Part shown: piece by piece, positions 1-8,408 of the stretch
How positions within the stretch are numbered: position 1 is the first letter of the stretch
Layout of the letters: each line of letters starts with the position of its first letter
DNA from: Spirochaetales bacterium
GTDB lineage: Bacteria > Spirochaetota > Spirochaetia > DAHUYW01
Length of the DNA: 61,154 bases
Assembly: GCA_027306915.1 (NCBI GenBank)
Contig: DAHUYW010000022.1
Coordinates: forward strand, 1-61,154
Direction of reading: 5' to 3'
The notes under the pieces: model-generated
What the model was told of the DNA's origin: nothing
The model's input: only the letters and a program-made list of their open reading frames with translations
The model's database searches: none
Translations under genes and position numbers: made by a program

Positions 1-1378
1 CGCTCTTCACGATATCCTTCAGCGCGATGACGCCGAGCACCTGCGCCCCCTCGGCGACCACAAGCGGGGTCTCGCCTCTCTGGGCAACCTCGTTCACGTT
101 CTGCGTGACCTCTTTCGGAACGAGGCCTCCCTTCGATCCGACGAACCTCTGAATCGCGTCAACCGAGCCCTTGCGAATCTGCTTTCCGTCGAGGTCGATG
201 CCGCTCATGCGGGTCTGGGCGGTGAAGGGGATGAAGTGCGCCCCAAGCTCCGCAATGTTCCTTCCGCGAAGGCCGAAGCGATTCTTCGCGTAGACAACGA
301 TGCTGCGCCCTTCCGGGGTCTCGTCCGCGAGCGAGGAAAGCTGCGCCGCTTCGGCGAACTCCTCCAGGCTGGTGCCCAGTGCCGGCAGGAAGCTGTCGGC
401 CTGTCGGTTGCCGAGCGTGATCGTCCCGGTCTTGTCGAGGAGGAGGACATCGACGTCTCCGGCCGCCTCCACCGCGCGCCCGGACATCGCAACGACGTTC
501 CTCTGGCTCATGCGGTTCATCCCGGCAATACCGACCGACGAGAGGAGCGCCCCGATCGTCGTCGGGATGAGACAGACGAGGAGCGCGATGAGCGCCGTTA
601 TCGACACAGGGTGGCCGTGTCCGGCGCTCGCTACGGAGAAGGAGCTGAAGGGCTCGAGGGTCACGCATACGACGAGGAAGATGAGGGTGAAGGCGATGAG
701 AAGGATCGTGAGCGCAATCTCGTTCGGCGTCTTTTTGCGTCTTGCGCCCTCGACCATCGCGATCATCCGGTCGAGGAAGCTCGATCCGGCCTCGGCGGTC
801 ACGCGGATCATGAGCCAGTCGGAAAGCACCCGCGTGCCTCCGGTGACCGCGCTCCGGTCGCCGCCGCTCTCCCGGATCACCGGGGCACTCTCGCCGGTTA
901 CCGCGCTCTCGTCGACCGATGCGGCGCCTTCAATCACCTCGCCGTCGGCGGGAATGAGCTCGCCTGCGCGCACCATGACCGTCTGACCCTTTGTGAGGAG
1001 GGTCGAAGCGACCATCTCGCTCGGCGCATCCACTGCAGGGCGGATGAGCCGGCGCGCAGAAGTCTCCTTGCGCGAGCGCCGCAGGCTCTCGGCGTGCGCC
1101 TTGCCCCTGTTTTCGGCGATCGCCTCGGCAAAGTTCGCGAAGAGCACGGTGAACCAGAGCCAGATCGCGACCTGGAGGATGAACGCGGGGCTCGCATCGC
1201 GTATGCCGAAAAGGGAAAGGATGAAAAGGAGCGTCGTGACGATGCTCCCCACGTAGACCACAAACATGACCGGATTGCGGGTCTGCGCTCGCGGGGAGAG
1301 CTTCTTGAAGCTCTCGAGGATAGCGGCGCGAAAGATTTCGCCTTTTGATACCTTGTCATCCGCAGTCAATGATGCCAT
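1..1378 (-). CDS. kdpB: KdpB, K+-transporting P-type ATPase catalytic subunit (C-terminus outside window)
   Basis: This is the catalytic subunit of the KdpFABC high-affinity potassium pump in the inner membrane. I read it by translating the reverse strand from the ATG at 1378, and the frame stays open to the window edge (about 459 residues seen of the roughly 680 usual). Visible P-type ATPase marks are the TGES actuator motif near residue 161 and the phosphorylation motif DKTGT with its aspartate near residue 315. Hydrophobic segments flank the actuator domain. It starts 14 bases after the kdpA stop, so it is cotranscribed with kdpF and kdpA. kdpC would be expected just outside the window. 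No kdpDE regulator is seen here. Confidence 0.97.
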   Translation of the reverse strand, partial: MASLTADDKVSKGEIFRAAILESFKKLSPRAQTRNPVMFVVYVGSIVTTLLFILSLFGIRDASPAFILQVAIWLWFTVLFANFAEAIAENRGKAHAESLRRSRKETSARRLIRPAVDAPSEMVASTLLTKGQTVMVRAGELIPADGEVIEGAASVDESAVTGESAPVIRESGGDRSAVTGGTRVLSDWLMIRVTAEAGSSFLDRMIAMVEGARRKKTPNEIALTILLIAFTLIFLVVCVTLEPFSSFSVASAGHGHPVSITALIALLVCLIPTTIGALLSSVGIAGMNRMSQRNVVAMSGRAVEAAGDVDVLLLDKTGTITLGNRQADSFLPALGTSLEEFAEAAQLSSLADETPEGRSIVVYAKNRFGLRGRNIAELGAHFIPFTAQTRMSGIDLDGKQIRKGSVDAIQRFVGSKGGLVPKEVTQNVNEVAQRGETPLVVAEGAQVLGVIALKDIVKS

Positions 1379-1392
1379 GGATGATTGCTCCG

Positions 1393-3138
1393 TTAGTGTG
1401 CGAGCATCTGAAGCTGCTCGGCGATTGGGCCCAAAGCGAGCGCGGGGAAATGGTTCAAGCCCGCGACGATGAGGATGACGAAGATGAGGAGCACGATGAA
1501 GAGTGCCCCGTGCGTGGGAAGCGTCCCCGTGCTCGCCGCCATCGTCCTCTTCCGCGCGAGAGAGCCACCGATGGCGATCACTGGGAACATCACGCCGTAT
1601 CTCCCGATAAGCAGTGCCAGGCCCAGGGATGTGTTCATGAAGGGGGTATTCGCATTCAAGCCCGCGAAGGCGCTCCCGTTGTTGTCGACTGCGGAGGTGT
1701 AGGCGTAGAGAAGCTCGCTAAAGCCGTGCGGCCCGGGATTGTTGAGAAGCTTCGTGATCCCCGGGACCATCACCGCGACCGCCGTTCCGATCAAGAGGAA
1801 GACCGGGACGATGAGGACCCCGACCACGGTCATCTTCATCTCGTAGGAGCCTATCTTCTTCCCGAGGTACTCGGGAGTTCGCCCGACCATGAGCCCCCCG
1901 AGGAAGACTGTAAGGATCGCAAGCAGGAGCATGCCGTAGAGTCCCGAGCCGACCCCTCCGAAAATAACCTCGCCAAGCTGCATGTCCGCCATCAGGATCA
2001 TCCCTCCAAGCGGGGTGTAGGAGTCGTGCATCGAGTTCACCGAGCCGTTCGACGCCGAAGTGGTAGCCACCGCCCAGATACCCGAGTCAACGATTCCGAA
2101 GCGCACCTCCTTTCCCTCCATGTTGCCGCCCGGCTGAAGCTCGGTGGGCTTCAGCTGGACGCCGGCGGCAGCCTCCTGCGGCGTTCCGCGTTGCTCAAAG
2201 GTGATGACCAAGAAAAGGCCGACGAGGAAGATGACGCTCATCGCGATGAAGAGCGCCCTTCCCTGTCGCATGTCGCGCACCATTCTCCCGAACATGAAGA
2301 CGAAACCCGCCGGAATGAGCAGGATCGCCAGCACCTCGAGGAAGTTCGACAGGGGAGTCGGGTTCTCATAGGGGTGGGCCGAGTTCGCGTTGAAGAAGCC
2401 TCCTCCGTTCGTTCCGAGCTGCTTTATCGCAATCTGCGACGCCGCGGGCCCCTGGGGCAACACCTGCGTCGTCACCTCTTTCCCGTCGGCGCCCTCGTAG
2501 GGAGCGATCAGCGCCGCCGCCCGATAGGTGTGAAGATTCTGGATAACCCCCTGGGAGACGAGGGCGACCGAAAGGACGAGCGACAGGGGCAGGAGGATAT
2601 AGAGCACCCCGCGGGTCATGTCGACCCAGAAGTTGCCGACGGTCTCGCTCTGCCGGCGGGTGAAGCCCCGGATCAAGACGAGACAGACCGCCATGCCGGC
2701 AGCGGCGGAGAGGAAGTTCTGCACGGCGAGCCCGCTCATCTGCGCGAGGTAGCTCATGGTGCTTTCGCCGCCGTAGGCCTGCCAGTTCGTGTTGGTGACG
2801 AAGCTCGCGGCGGTGTTGAAGGCGAGGAAGGGGTTCAATCCCGGGAGGTGCTCGGGATTGAGAAAGAGCACCCCCTGGAGAAGCTGGATGGCAAAGAGAA
2901 GGGCGAGCCCGAACAAACTGAACCAGAGAACTGCGAGGGCGTAGCGCTTCCAGCTCATCTCGGAAGCGGGGTCCACGCGCACAACTCGGTAGACGAGGCG
3001 CTCGAGCGGACCGACCACGGGAGTGAGGAAGACGGTCTGCCCTTCGTAGATCCTGGCCATGTAGAGCCCCAGGGGATACGACAGAAGAACCAGGACGACG
3101 AAGTAGGTCCCGGCCTGGATGATCGCGTCGGCGGTCAT
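1393..3138 (-). CDS. kdpA: KdpA, K+-binding and translocating channel subunit
   Basis: KdpA forms the selectivity filter of the KdpFABC pump. The 581-residue product is slightly longer than the usual 555-600. It begins with a hydrophobic segment and contains filter-type loops such as [13 protein letters not shown] and [16 protein letters not shown], which are diagnostic for the family. It has many membrane helices and ends in a hydrophobic segment. The ATG at 3138 overlaps the kdpF stop (ATGA), and kdpB follows 14 bases downstream, so the three genes form one transcript. Fold and role rest on the family match. Confidence 0.97.
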   Translation of the reverse strand: MTADAIIQAGTYFVVLVLLSYPLGLYMARIYEGQTVFLTPVVGPLERLVYRVVRVDPASEMSWKRYALAVLWFSLFGLALLFAIQLLQGVLFLNPEHLPGLNPFLAFNTAASFVTNTNWQAYGGESTMSYLAQMSGLAVQNFLSAAAGMAVCLVLIRGFTRRQSETVGNFWVDMTRGVLYILLPLSLVLSVALVSQGVIQNLHTYRAAALIAPYEGADGKEVTTQVLPQGPAASQIAIKQLGTNGGGFFNANSAHPYENPTPLSNFLEVLAILLIPAGFVFMFGRMVRDMRQGRALFIAMSVIFLVGLFLVITFEQRGTPQEAAAGVQLKPTELQPGGNMEGKEVRFGIVDSGIWAVATTSASNGSVNSMHDSYTPLGGMILMADMQLGEVIFGGVGSGLYGMLLLAILTVFLGGLMVGRTPEYLGKKIGSYEMKMTVVGVLIVPVFLLIGTAVAVMVPGITKLLNNPGPHGFSELLYAYTSAVDNNGSAFAGLNANTPFMNTSLGLALLIGRYGVMFPVIAIGGSLARKRTMAASTGTLPTHGALFIVLLIFVILIVAGLNHFPALALGPIAEQLQMLAH

Positions 3139-3224
3139 ATCTCCTCCGCCTTGAAAAGAACCACGACGAGGTAGATCAAGAGCCCGAGGGCGAGAATCCC
3201 CGTGGCGATCAGGACGATCTGCAT
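3135..3224 (-). CDS. kdpF: KdpF, small stabilising subunit of the Kdp pump
   Basis: This 29-residue single-span membrane peptide would stabilise the KdpABC complex. I found it by hand on the reverse strand just upstream of kdpA. The peptide is almost entirely hydrophobic (MQIVLIATGILALGLLIYLV...) and ends in KAEEI. Its TGA overlaps the kdpA ATG in an ATGA junction. A GTGAGG-like ribosome site precedes the ATG. Length, hydrophobicity and place at the head of kdpAB match KdpF. Confidence 0.9.
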   Translation of the reverse strand: MQIVLIATGILALGLLIYLVVVLFKAEEI

Positions 3225-3402
3225 ATGCGTGCGCCTCACATTTCGGTGGCCGCGAAGAGGCTCATAGCAAGTCCGACCTCACCCGGCCTTTCACTTGGTG
3301 ATGAGGATACCAAGCGCCGCGTAAAAGAGGGGTAAAGGTGTGGCGGCCCGTCATAAAAAGGACATAAAGAGCGGGATTGGACGCGCTGAAGGGCTGCTCG
3401 GC

Positions 3403-3432
3403 CGCCGTCGGCTTCCCTCGCGGCCGACGGCG
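3403..3432 (-). terminator. GC-rich hairpin downstream of chrA
   Basis: A perfect 10-bp stem (CGCCGTCGGC / GCCGACGGCG) with a 10-base loop lies 22 bases after the chrA stop, between chrA and kdpF. No U-tract follows, so it is not a textbook intrinsic terminator, but it is well placed to end the chrA transcript. In the rest of the 3225-3453 gap I see no gene. The kdp promoter must lie there but I could not pick out convincing boxes. Confidence 0.5.
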
Positions 3433-3453
3433 CTCATGCGGCCGGCGGCGCCG

Positions 3454-4731
3454 CTACAGCAGATGCAGCAGAGCCCCGGCAGCCGCGGAAACCAGCACGA
3501 CCGACCAGGCCGGAAGCTTCCACACGACCAGGAGCCCGAAGTCGAGGAGGGCGAGCGCGAGATCGAAAGGTCCGTGAATGGCGCTGGTCCAGATAGGGTG
3601 GTAGAGCGCGGCGACCAGGAGCCCGACGACCGCCGCATTGATCCCCCTCAAGGAGGCCTGGAAGGGCTCGAAGAGGCGGAGCCGACTCCAGAAGGGGAGG
3701 ATCCCTATCACGAGGAGGAAGGAAGGGAGAAAGATGCCCACGAGCGCTATGAGCGCCCCTAGCCATCCGTGCGGTGCGGGGGCGCTGATCGCCCCGAGGT
3801 AGGCCGAGAACGTGAAGAGCGGTCCCGGGACCGCCTGGGCGGCGGCATAGCCGGCGATGAACTGCCGGTCGGTCACCCAGCCTGCGGGTACCACCGTCTG
3901 CTGCAGGAGCGGCAGGACGACGTGGCCCCCTCCGAAAACGAGCGAGCCGACGCGATAGAAGGAGTCGAAGAGGGAGAGGGCCTGTTCGCCCACCGCTCCG
4001 TCGAGAATTGGGAGGCCCAGGAGGAGGAGCGGAAAAGCGACAAGCGAGGCGACCGCGACCCGGCGCCCGATCGGGACCGCCATCGGAACCGCCGCCTGCG
4101 CCCCCTTCCCCCGCAAGAATCCCCAACCGATGAGACCGGCCGAGACTATCACGCCGATCTGAACCGCCGACCGCGGCCAGAGAAGGAGCGCGATCGATGA
4201 GAGAATAGCCATGGCGGCGCGAGGCTTGTCCGTGCAGAAGGAGCGCGCCATCCCGAGGACCGCCTGGGCGACCACCGCAACCGCGACGACGAGCAGGCCG
4301 TGAAGCCAGACAAACTCGGCCGTGGTGTCGAGGGCGGCCGTCAGGTACGCGAAAAGGGTGAGAAGGACGGCGGAAGGGAGGGTGAAGCCGAGCCAAGCAG
4401 CGATTCCGCCGGGGAGACCAGCCCGGGTGAGCCCGAGCGCAATCCCCATCTGGCTGCTCGAGGGTCCCGGCAGCGACTGGCATAGGGCGATAAGATCGGC
4501 GTAGGCGCCCTCGTCGAGCCACTTTCGGCGGACGACAACCTCTTCGCGAAAGTACCCCAGGTGTGCGATCGGCCCGCCGAAGGAAAGGAGACCGAGCCGC
4601 GCAAAGACCCGAAGAACCTCGAGAAAGGCCCCGCGGCCTGAAGCCCGGTCCCGGGGAGGCCTCCCCCGGGATGTGATCTCATCGCTCACTTTTTTTGTTC
4701 CCTGGGTCGACACTTTACCAGGTCGGTGCAT
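3454..4731 (-). CDS. chrA: ChrA-type chromate transporter (bidomain)
   Basis: This is an inner-membrane exporter of the CHR superfamily, long form with two homologous halves (425 residues). The first half has FARLGLLSFGGPIAHLGYF and CQSLPGPSSSQMG. The second repeats the pattern as FGGGHVVLPLL and AQAVPGPLFTFSAYLG. Each half has about five or six membrane segments. The ATG at 4731 has little ribosome-site support. A GTG at codon 16 (before SDEITS) follows AGGGA and is a possible true start. The gene faces away from the small gene at 4872. Chromate as substrate is inferred from the family; some members have other anions. Confidence 0.93.
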   Translation of the reverse strand: MHRPGKVSTQGTKKVSDEITSRGRPPRDRASGRGAFLEVLRVFARLGLLSFGGPIAHLGYFREEVVVRRKWLDEGAYADLIALCQSLPGPSSSQMGIALGLTRAGLPGGIAAWLGFTLPSAVLLTLFAYLTAALDTTAEFVWLHGLLVVAVAVVAQAVLGMARSFCTDKPRAAMAILSSIALLLWPRSAVQIGVIVSAGLIGWGFLRGKGAQAAVPMAVPIGRRVAVASLVAFPLLLLGLPILDGAVGEQALSLFDSFYRVGSLVFGGGHVVLPLLQQTVVPAGWVTDRQFIAGYAAAQAVPGPLFTFSAYLGAISAPAPHGWLGALIALVGIFLPSFLLVIGILPFWSRLRLFEPFQASLRGINAAVVGLLVAALYHPIWTSAIHGPFDLALALLDFGLLVVWKLPAWSVVLVSAAAGALLHLL

Positions 4732-4747
4732 TGTGATACACTCTCAT

Positions 4748-4763
4748 TGAAGTCAAACCTTCA
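4748..4763. promoter_or_regulatory. Inverted repeat in the chrA / small-gene divergent region
   Basis: TGAAG-N6-CTTCA overlaps a TTGACT hexamer read on the minus strand (4751-4756) that could be a chrA -35 box if the downstream GTG start is used. It lies in the only intergenic region between chrA and the gene at 4872, so it could be an operator. The -10 is poor and the call is tentative. Confidence 0.25.
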
Positions 4764-4871
4764 TCCCATACAAAATCAATCGAAAAGTCCGCGTCCGGTC
4801 ACGTAGGAAGTCTGCAACGGCGTTCGCATGCGTCGAGCGCCTGAGAGATATGTTTTGCGGGAGGTACTCTG

Positions 4872-5099
4872 ATGGCCGAATGCGCGGGAATCCCTACCTG
4901 TCCTTTCTTTAACGACAAGATGAAGAACATGCCGTTCATCGCAGAAATGATGAAGAAACACTACTGCAAGGACGATTTTGAGCACTGCGCGCGTTTCGTG
5001 GTGAAGCAGAAGCTCGGCAAGGAGAAGGTGCCGGGTGATCTGTTCCCCAATCAGAGCGCGAAGGCTGAGAAGCTCATTGCGGCCTCGGAAGTGATCTAG
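4872..5099 (+). CDS. Small conserved four-cysteine protein of unknown function
   Basis: This is a 75-residue protein with C4, C10, C32 and C39 in two pairs (C-x5-C and C-x6-C), which suggests a metal or iron-sulfur site. It also has a PFFNDKM segment and a DLFPNQ segment near the end. I recall similar short proteins with CPFFND and YCKxDxxxCARF patterns in anaerobes, but no function is known to me. The start has a good ribosome site (GGGAGGT, 7 bases away). It stands alone on the plus strand 182 bases before hoxF, with its own intergenic region on each side, so a link to hydrogenase is only positional. Confidence 0.8.
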   Translation: MAECAGIPTCPFFNDKMKNMPFIAEMMKKHYCKDDFEHCARFVVKQKLGKEKVPGDLFPNQSAKAEKLIAASEVI

Positions 5100-5120
5100 C
5101 TCGCGGGCAGTCTGCCAGCC

Positions 5121-5149
5121 TTGACAGGCGTGCGAAGGCATGAGATTAT
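5121..5149 (+). promoter_or_regulatory. Candidate sigma-70 promoter of the hox operon
   Basis: A consensus TTGACA (5121-5126) is followed by a 17-base spacer and GATTAT (5144-5149, 4 of 6). It lies about 130 bases upstream of the hoxF ATG, giving a long leader with the inverted repeats described separately. Confidence 0.5.
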
Positions 5150-5157
5150 TGTTACAG

Positions 5158-5259
5158 AAGCGAGAATAATACATTCCTTATGCGCTTAGCATTATCGCTT
5201 CCGCCTGGATTGGTCGCAAGATACGTGAATAAATCCCTAATAAATCACAATAATTCACG
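5158..5259. promoter_or_regulatory. Two inverted repeats in the hox leader
   Basis: The first is an imperfect dyad with arms AAGCGAgaATAAT (from 5158) and ATTATCGCTT (5191-5200). The second is a perfect 7-bp dyad, CGTGAAT (5224-5230) and ATTCACG (5253-5259), with 22 bases between. GTGAA/TTCAC halves resemble Rex half-sites, but canonical Rex sites have a much shorter gap, so I only call this a possible redox or oxygen control site. Confidence 0.3.
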
Positions 5260-5281
5260 ATAACGCGACTGGAGGTGGCAG

Positions 5282-7075
5282 ATGGGCAACACGGTCTACT
5301 CCGTCATCAAAAAGTACGGGGGAGATTCGACGCGTCTCATGGATATCCTCATCGACATCCAGTCAGAGCTCGGATACCTCTCCGATTGGACCGTCGAACA
5401 GGTATCCAAGTCCCTCGACATCCCGCGGGTCGAGGTTGAGCAGACCCTCTCCTTCTATCACTTTTTCGCCCGAGAGCCGCGCGGGAAGTACACCGTCTAT
5501 CTGAATACGAGCGTCGTCGCCGGTTTCTACGGCCGCAAGGAGGTGGCGGCGGCCTTCGAAGAGGCGGTAGGCTGCCGTTTCGGCGAGGTGTCCTCCGACG
5601 GACTGATCGGGCTGTTCGACACGGCCTGCATCGGGATGAGCGATCAGGAGCCTGCAGCCCTCATCGGCGACGCGGTCTTCCCGAGGCTTACCCCGCAAGG
5701 GGCGCGTGAGCTGGTCGCGGGAATGCGCGCCGGGGCCTCCGTCGAGGAGCTCCGAGGGCGCACCTATGGGGACGGCCAGAACGAGAATCCGCTCATCCAT
5801 TCGGCGGTGAGAAACCACATCCGCAGGCGCGGCGAGGTAGTCTTCTCCGAATATGTTCCGGGCGAAGCCATCCTTCACATCATCGCGAACCGCCTGAGCT
5901 CGAGCAACGTCATCGACTTGGTGAAGCGCTCCTCCCTGCGCGGGCGCGGGGGAGCCGGCTTCCCGACCGCCATGAAATGGGACGTCGCCCGCAAGGCACC
6001 CGGCGAGCCGAAGTACATCTTCTGCAACGCCGACGAAGGGGAGCCCGGAACCTTCAAGGATCGGGTCATCCTCACCGAGGTGCCCAAGCTGGCGTTCGAG
6101 GGGATGGTCATCGCTGCATACGCGGTCGGGGCGCGCTGGGGGATCCTCTACCTTCGCAACGAGTACCGCTACCTGCACGACTACCTGGAGAACGCGCTCG
6201 CGGAGATGCGACGTGAAGGTCTTCTCGGCGAGGCGATCGACGGAGCGCGCGGTTTCGGCTTCGACATCCGTATCCAGTTCGGCGCCGGCGCCTACGTCTG
6301 CGGCGAGGAGTCTGCCCTCATAGAATCGGCCGAGGGCAAGCGCGGCGAGCCGCGCGACCGGCCGCCCTATCCGGTCGAGAACGGCTACCTTGGCAAGCCC
6401 ACGGTCGTAAATAACGTTGAGACCTTCTGCTCGGTCGCCAAGATCGCGCTCAAGGGGCCCGAGTGGTACAACGCGATTGGGACGCCCCAGTCGCGCGGCA
6501 CCAAGCTGCTCTCGGTCTCCGGCGACTGCGACGCCCCCGGGATCTACGAGATTCCTTGGGGCTTCACGGTGAACGACGTCCTTACGATGGCTGAGGCCCG
6601 CGAGGCTCAGGCCGTCCAGGTGGGAGGCCCTTCCGGCTCCTGCATCGGACCCAACGAGTTCGGCCGCACCCTGGCCTACGAGGACCTTGCGACCGGCGGC
6701 TCGCTCATCATCATCGGGAAGAAGCGCGATCTTCTCGCGGACGTCGTTCTCAACTTTACCGAGTTCTTCCGCGAGGAATCGTGCGGCTCGTGTGTCCCGT
6801 GCAGGGCGCTTACCGGGATGTCGAAGGTGCTCCTCGAGAAGATCATCGCCGGCAAGGGCACCTCGGCCGATCTCGACAACATCCTCTCCTGGGCTCCCAT
6901 CATGAAGAAAAACCGATGCGGGCTGGGTCAAACGGCGCTCAATCCCATCATCACCACGATAAAGAACTTCCGCCCGCTCTACGAGAAGCGGCTCCGCGCA
7001 GACAGCTTCGAGATCAACCCGGCATTCGATCTCGCCAAGGCGGTTGTCGCCTACGATCGCGCGGCGGGCGCGTAG
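5282..7075 (+). CDS. hoxF: HoxF, NADH-oxidising diaphorase subunit of the [NiFe] hydrogenase
   Basis: HoxF carries FMN and binds NAD(H) in the soluble NAD-linked hydrogenase. The 597 residues fit the long form (Ralstonia HoxF is about 600). Residues 1-165 are a NuoE-like thioredoxin-fold domain. Only C116 of its four usual cluster ligands remains; the CxxxxC pair is replaced by LNTSVVAGF and the last cysteine by S120. The NuoF-like part shows GRGGAGFPTAMKW (221-233, NADH loop), NADEGEPGTFKDR (249-261, FMN) and a [4Fe-4S] set at C501, C504, C507 and C546. The ATG has a strong GGAGGTG ribosome site. It is first in hoxFUYHW. No separate hoxE is present. Confidence 0.95.
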   Translation: MGNTVYSVIKKYGGDSTRLMDILIDIQSELGYLSDWTVEQVSKSLDIPRVEVEQTLSFYHFFAREPRGKYTVYLNTSVVAGFYGRKEVAAAFEEAVGCRFGEVSSDGLIGLFDTACIGMSDQEPAALIGDAVFPRLTPQGARELVAGMRAGASVEELRGRTYGDGQNENPLIHSAVRNHIRRRGEVVFSEYVPGEAILHIIANRLSSSNVIDLVKRSSLRGRGGAGFPTAMKWDVARKAPGEPKYIFCNADEGEPGTFKDRVILTEVPKLAFEGMVIAAYAVGARWGILYLRNEYRYLHDYLENALAEMRREGLLGEAIDGARGFGFDIRIQFGAGAYVCGEESALIESAEGKRGEPRDRPPYPVENGYLGKPTVVNNVETFCSVAKIALKGPEWYNAIGTPQSRGTKLLSVSGDCDAPGIYEIPWGFTVNDVLTMAEAREAQAVQVGGPSGSCIGPNEFGRTLAYEDLATGGSLIIIGKKRDLLADVVLNFTEFFREESCGSCVPCRALTGMSKVLLEKIIAGKGTSADLDNILSWAPIMKKNRCGLGQTALNPIITTIKNFRPLYEKRLRADSFEINPAFDLAKAVVAYDRAAGA

Positions 7076-7084
7076 GGGGAAAAG

Positions 7085-7777
7085 ATGGCATTCGTCAAGT
7101 TCACTATAGACGGCAAGGAGTGCATGTCGGACGAGGGCAAGTATTTGGTCGAGGCGGCCCGCGAGAACGGCGTCTACATCCCCACCCTCTGCAACTATCC
7201 CGGCGTTCGCCCGCGTGGCTCCTGCCGGATCTGCACGGTGGCAATCGGCGCGGCGACCTTCACTGCCTGCACCACGCGGGTCGCCGAAGGGCTCGATGTG
7301 CGCTGCGCCACCGTGGAGCTCGAGGACTTCCGCAGGAAGGTGGTCGAGATCCTCCTCGCCGAAGGAAACCACTTCTGCCCGACCTGCGAAAAGTCGGGGA
7401 ACTGCGAGCTTCAGGCCCTCGCCTACCGCTACCAGATCACCGTCCCCACCTTTCCTTACATGTTCCCGAAGCGCGAGGTGGAGGCCTGGCATCCGAAGCT
7501 TTTGAAAGATCACAACCGCTGCATCCTTTGCAAGCGCTGCATCCGCGGGATCAGGAATGCAGAGGGCAAGGCGCTCTTCGCCTTCGGAAAGCGGGGGGAT
7601 CGGATCGAGATCAACATCGACAAAGAGACCTCCAAGGACATCGGAGACGACCTGGCCCAGGCCGCAATGGATCTTTGCCCGGTAGGAGCGATGATCCACA
7701 AGCGAAAGGGCTTCGACACTCCGATCGGACGCCGGCGCTACGACCGGCAGCCGATCGGCAGCGACGTGGAGGGATAG
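7085..7777 (+). CDS. hoxU: HoxU, electron-transfer subunit of the diaphorase module
   Basis: This 230-residue NuoG-N-terminus-like protein carries the iron-sulfur wire between HoxF and the hydrogenase module. Ligands for a [2Fe-2S] cluster are visible at C36, C47, C50 and C62. A His-Cys3 [4Fe-4S] site is at H96, C98, C101 and C107 (HFCPTCEKSGNC). A second [4Fe-4S] site is at C146, C149, C152 and C198 (CILCKRC and CPVGA). It starts 9 bases after hoxF with a GGGGAAAAG leader and is followed at once by hoxY. Confidence 0.95.
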   Translation: MAFVKFTIDGKECMSDEGKYLVEAARENGVYIPTLCNYPGVRPRGSCRICTVAIGAATFTACTTRVAEGLDVRCATVELEDFRRKVVEILLAEGNHFCPTCEKSGNCELQALAYRYQITVPTFPYMFPKREVEAWHPKLLKDHNRCILCKRCIRGIRNAEGKALFAFGKRGDRIEINIDKETSKDIGDDLAQAAMDLCPVGAMIHKRKGFDTPIGRRRYDRQPIGSDVEG

Positions 7778-7782
7778 CACCA

Positions 7783-8334
7783 ATGCCAAAGAAGGTCATC
7801 GCAACGGCGTCGCTCGCGGGCTGCTTCGGCTGCCACATGTCCTTTCTGGACATCGACGAGCGGCTCTTCGACCTCATAGAGCTCGTCGAGTTCGACCGCT
7901 CTCCCATCGACGACCTGAAAGCCTTCACGAGGGAGTGCGACATCGGGCTTATCGAGGGCGGCTGCTGCAACGACGAGAACGTTCACACCCTCCTCGACTT
8001 TCGGAAGCACTGCAAGGTACTCGTCTCGGTCGGGGAGTGCGCCATCATGGGCGGCCTGCCGGCAATGCGAAACGGGATCCCTTTGAGCGAGTGCCTCGAG
8101 GAGGCCTACCTTCGCGGCCCTACGGTTCGCGACGTCAACCTGAAGCGGGTTATCCCCAACGATCCGGACATCCCAAAGATCCTCGATCGAATCTATCCCT
8201 GTCACGAGGTCGTGAAGGTCGACTACTTCCTCCCGGGTTGTCCGCCGCGGGCGGACCTTATCTGGGATGCCCTCTATTCGCTCGTGACCGGGAGCGCGCT
8301 CGATCTGCCCTACGAAGTCGTGAAGTACGACTGA
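7783..8334 (+). CDS. hoxY: HoxY, small subunit of the NAD-linked [NiFe] hydrogenase
   Basis: HoxY holds the proximal [4Fe-4S] cluster next to the NiFe site. The 183-residue protein has the compact form typical of group 3d enzymes, with cluster ligands C14 and C17 (GCFGCHMS), C86 (VGEC) and C153 (PGCPP). It has no Tat signal, consistent with a cytoplasmic enzyme. I chose the ATG at 7783, five bases after the hoxU stop, because the protein then begins exactly as other HoxY proteins do. The frame is open further upstream, but that part is out-of-frame hoxF/U sequence. Confidence 0.95.
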   Translation: MPKKVIATASLAGCFGCHMSFLDIDERLFDLIELVEFDRSPIDDLKAFTRECDIGLIEGGCCNDENVHTLLDFRKHCKVLVSVGECAIMGGLPAMRNGIPLSECLEEAYLRGPTVRDVNLKRVIPNDPDIPKILDRIYPCHEVVKVDYFLPGCPPRADLIWDALYSLVTGSALDLPYEVVKYD

Positions 8335-8350
8335 ACGACAAATGTAAGCA

Positions 8351-8397
8351 GCCGGCGCCCCGCAGGCGGTCATCCGCCGCGTTCGCGGCTCGCCGGC
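8351..8397 (+). other. Branched stem-loop between hoxY and hoxH, abutting the hoxH ribosome site
   Basis: Outer arms GCCGGCG (8351-8357) and CGCCGGC (8391-8397) enclose an inner hairpin GGCGG-TCAT-CCGCC (8365-8378) and an alternative CCGCG-TT-CGCGG (8377-8388). The structure ends two bases before the hoxH GGAGG (8400-8404). It could tune the HoxY:HoxH ratio or protect the mRNA. Pairing is seen; function is inferred. Confidence 0.5.
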
Positions 8398-8408
8398 GCG
8401 GAGGCACG

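Noticed and set aside
1345..3174. Long plus-strand open frame opposite kdpA
   Set aside because: Its composition is extremely charged and low in complexity, as expected for an antisense shadow; kdpA is certain.
5363..7789. Very long open frame (about 800 codons) antisense to hoxF and hoxU
   Set aside because: It mirrors the high-GC third positions of two well-supported genes and has no recognisable domain.
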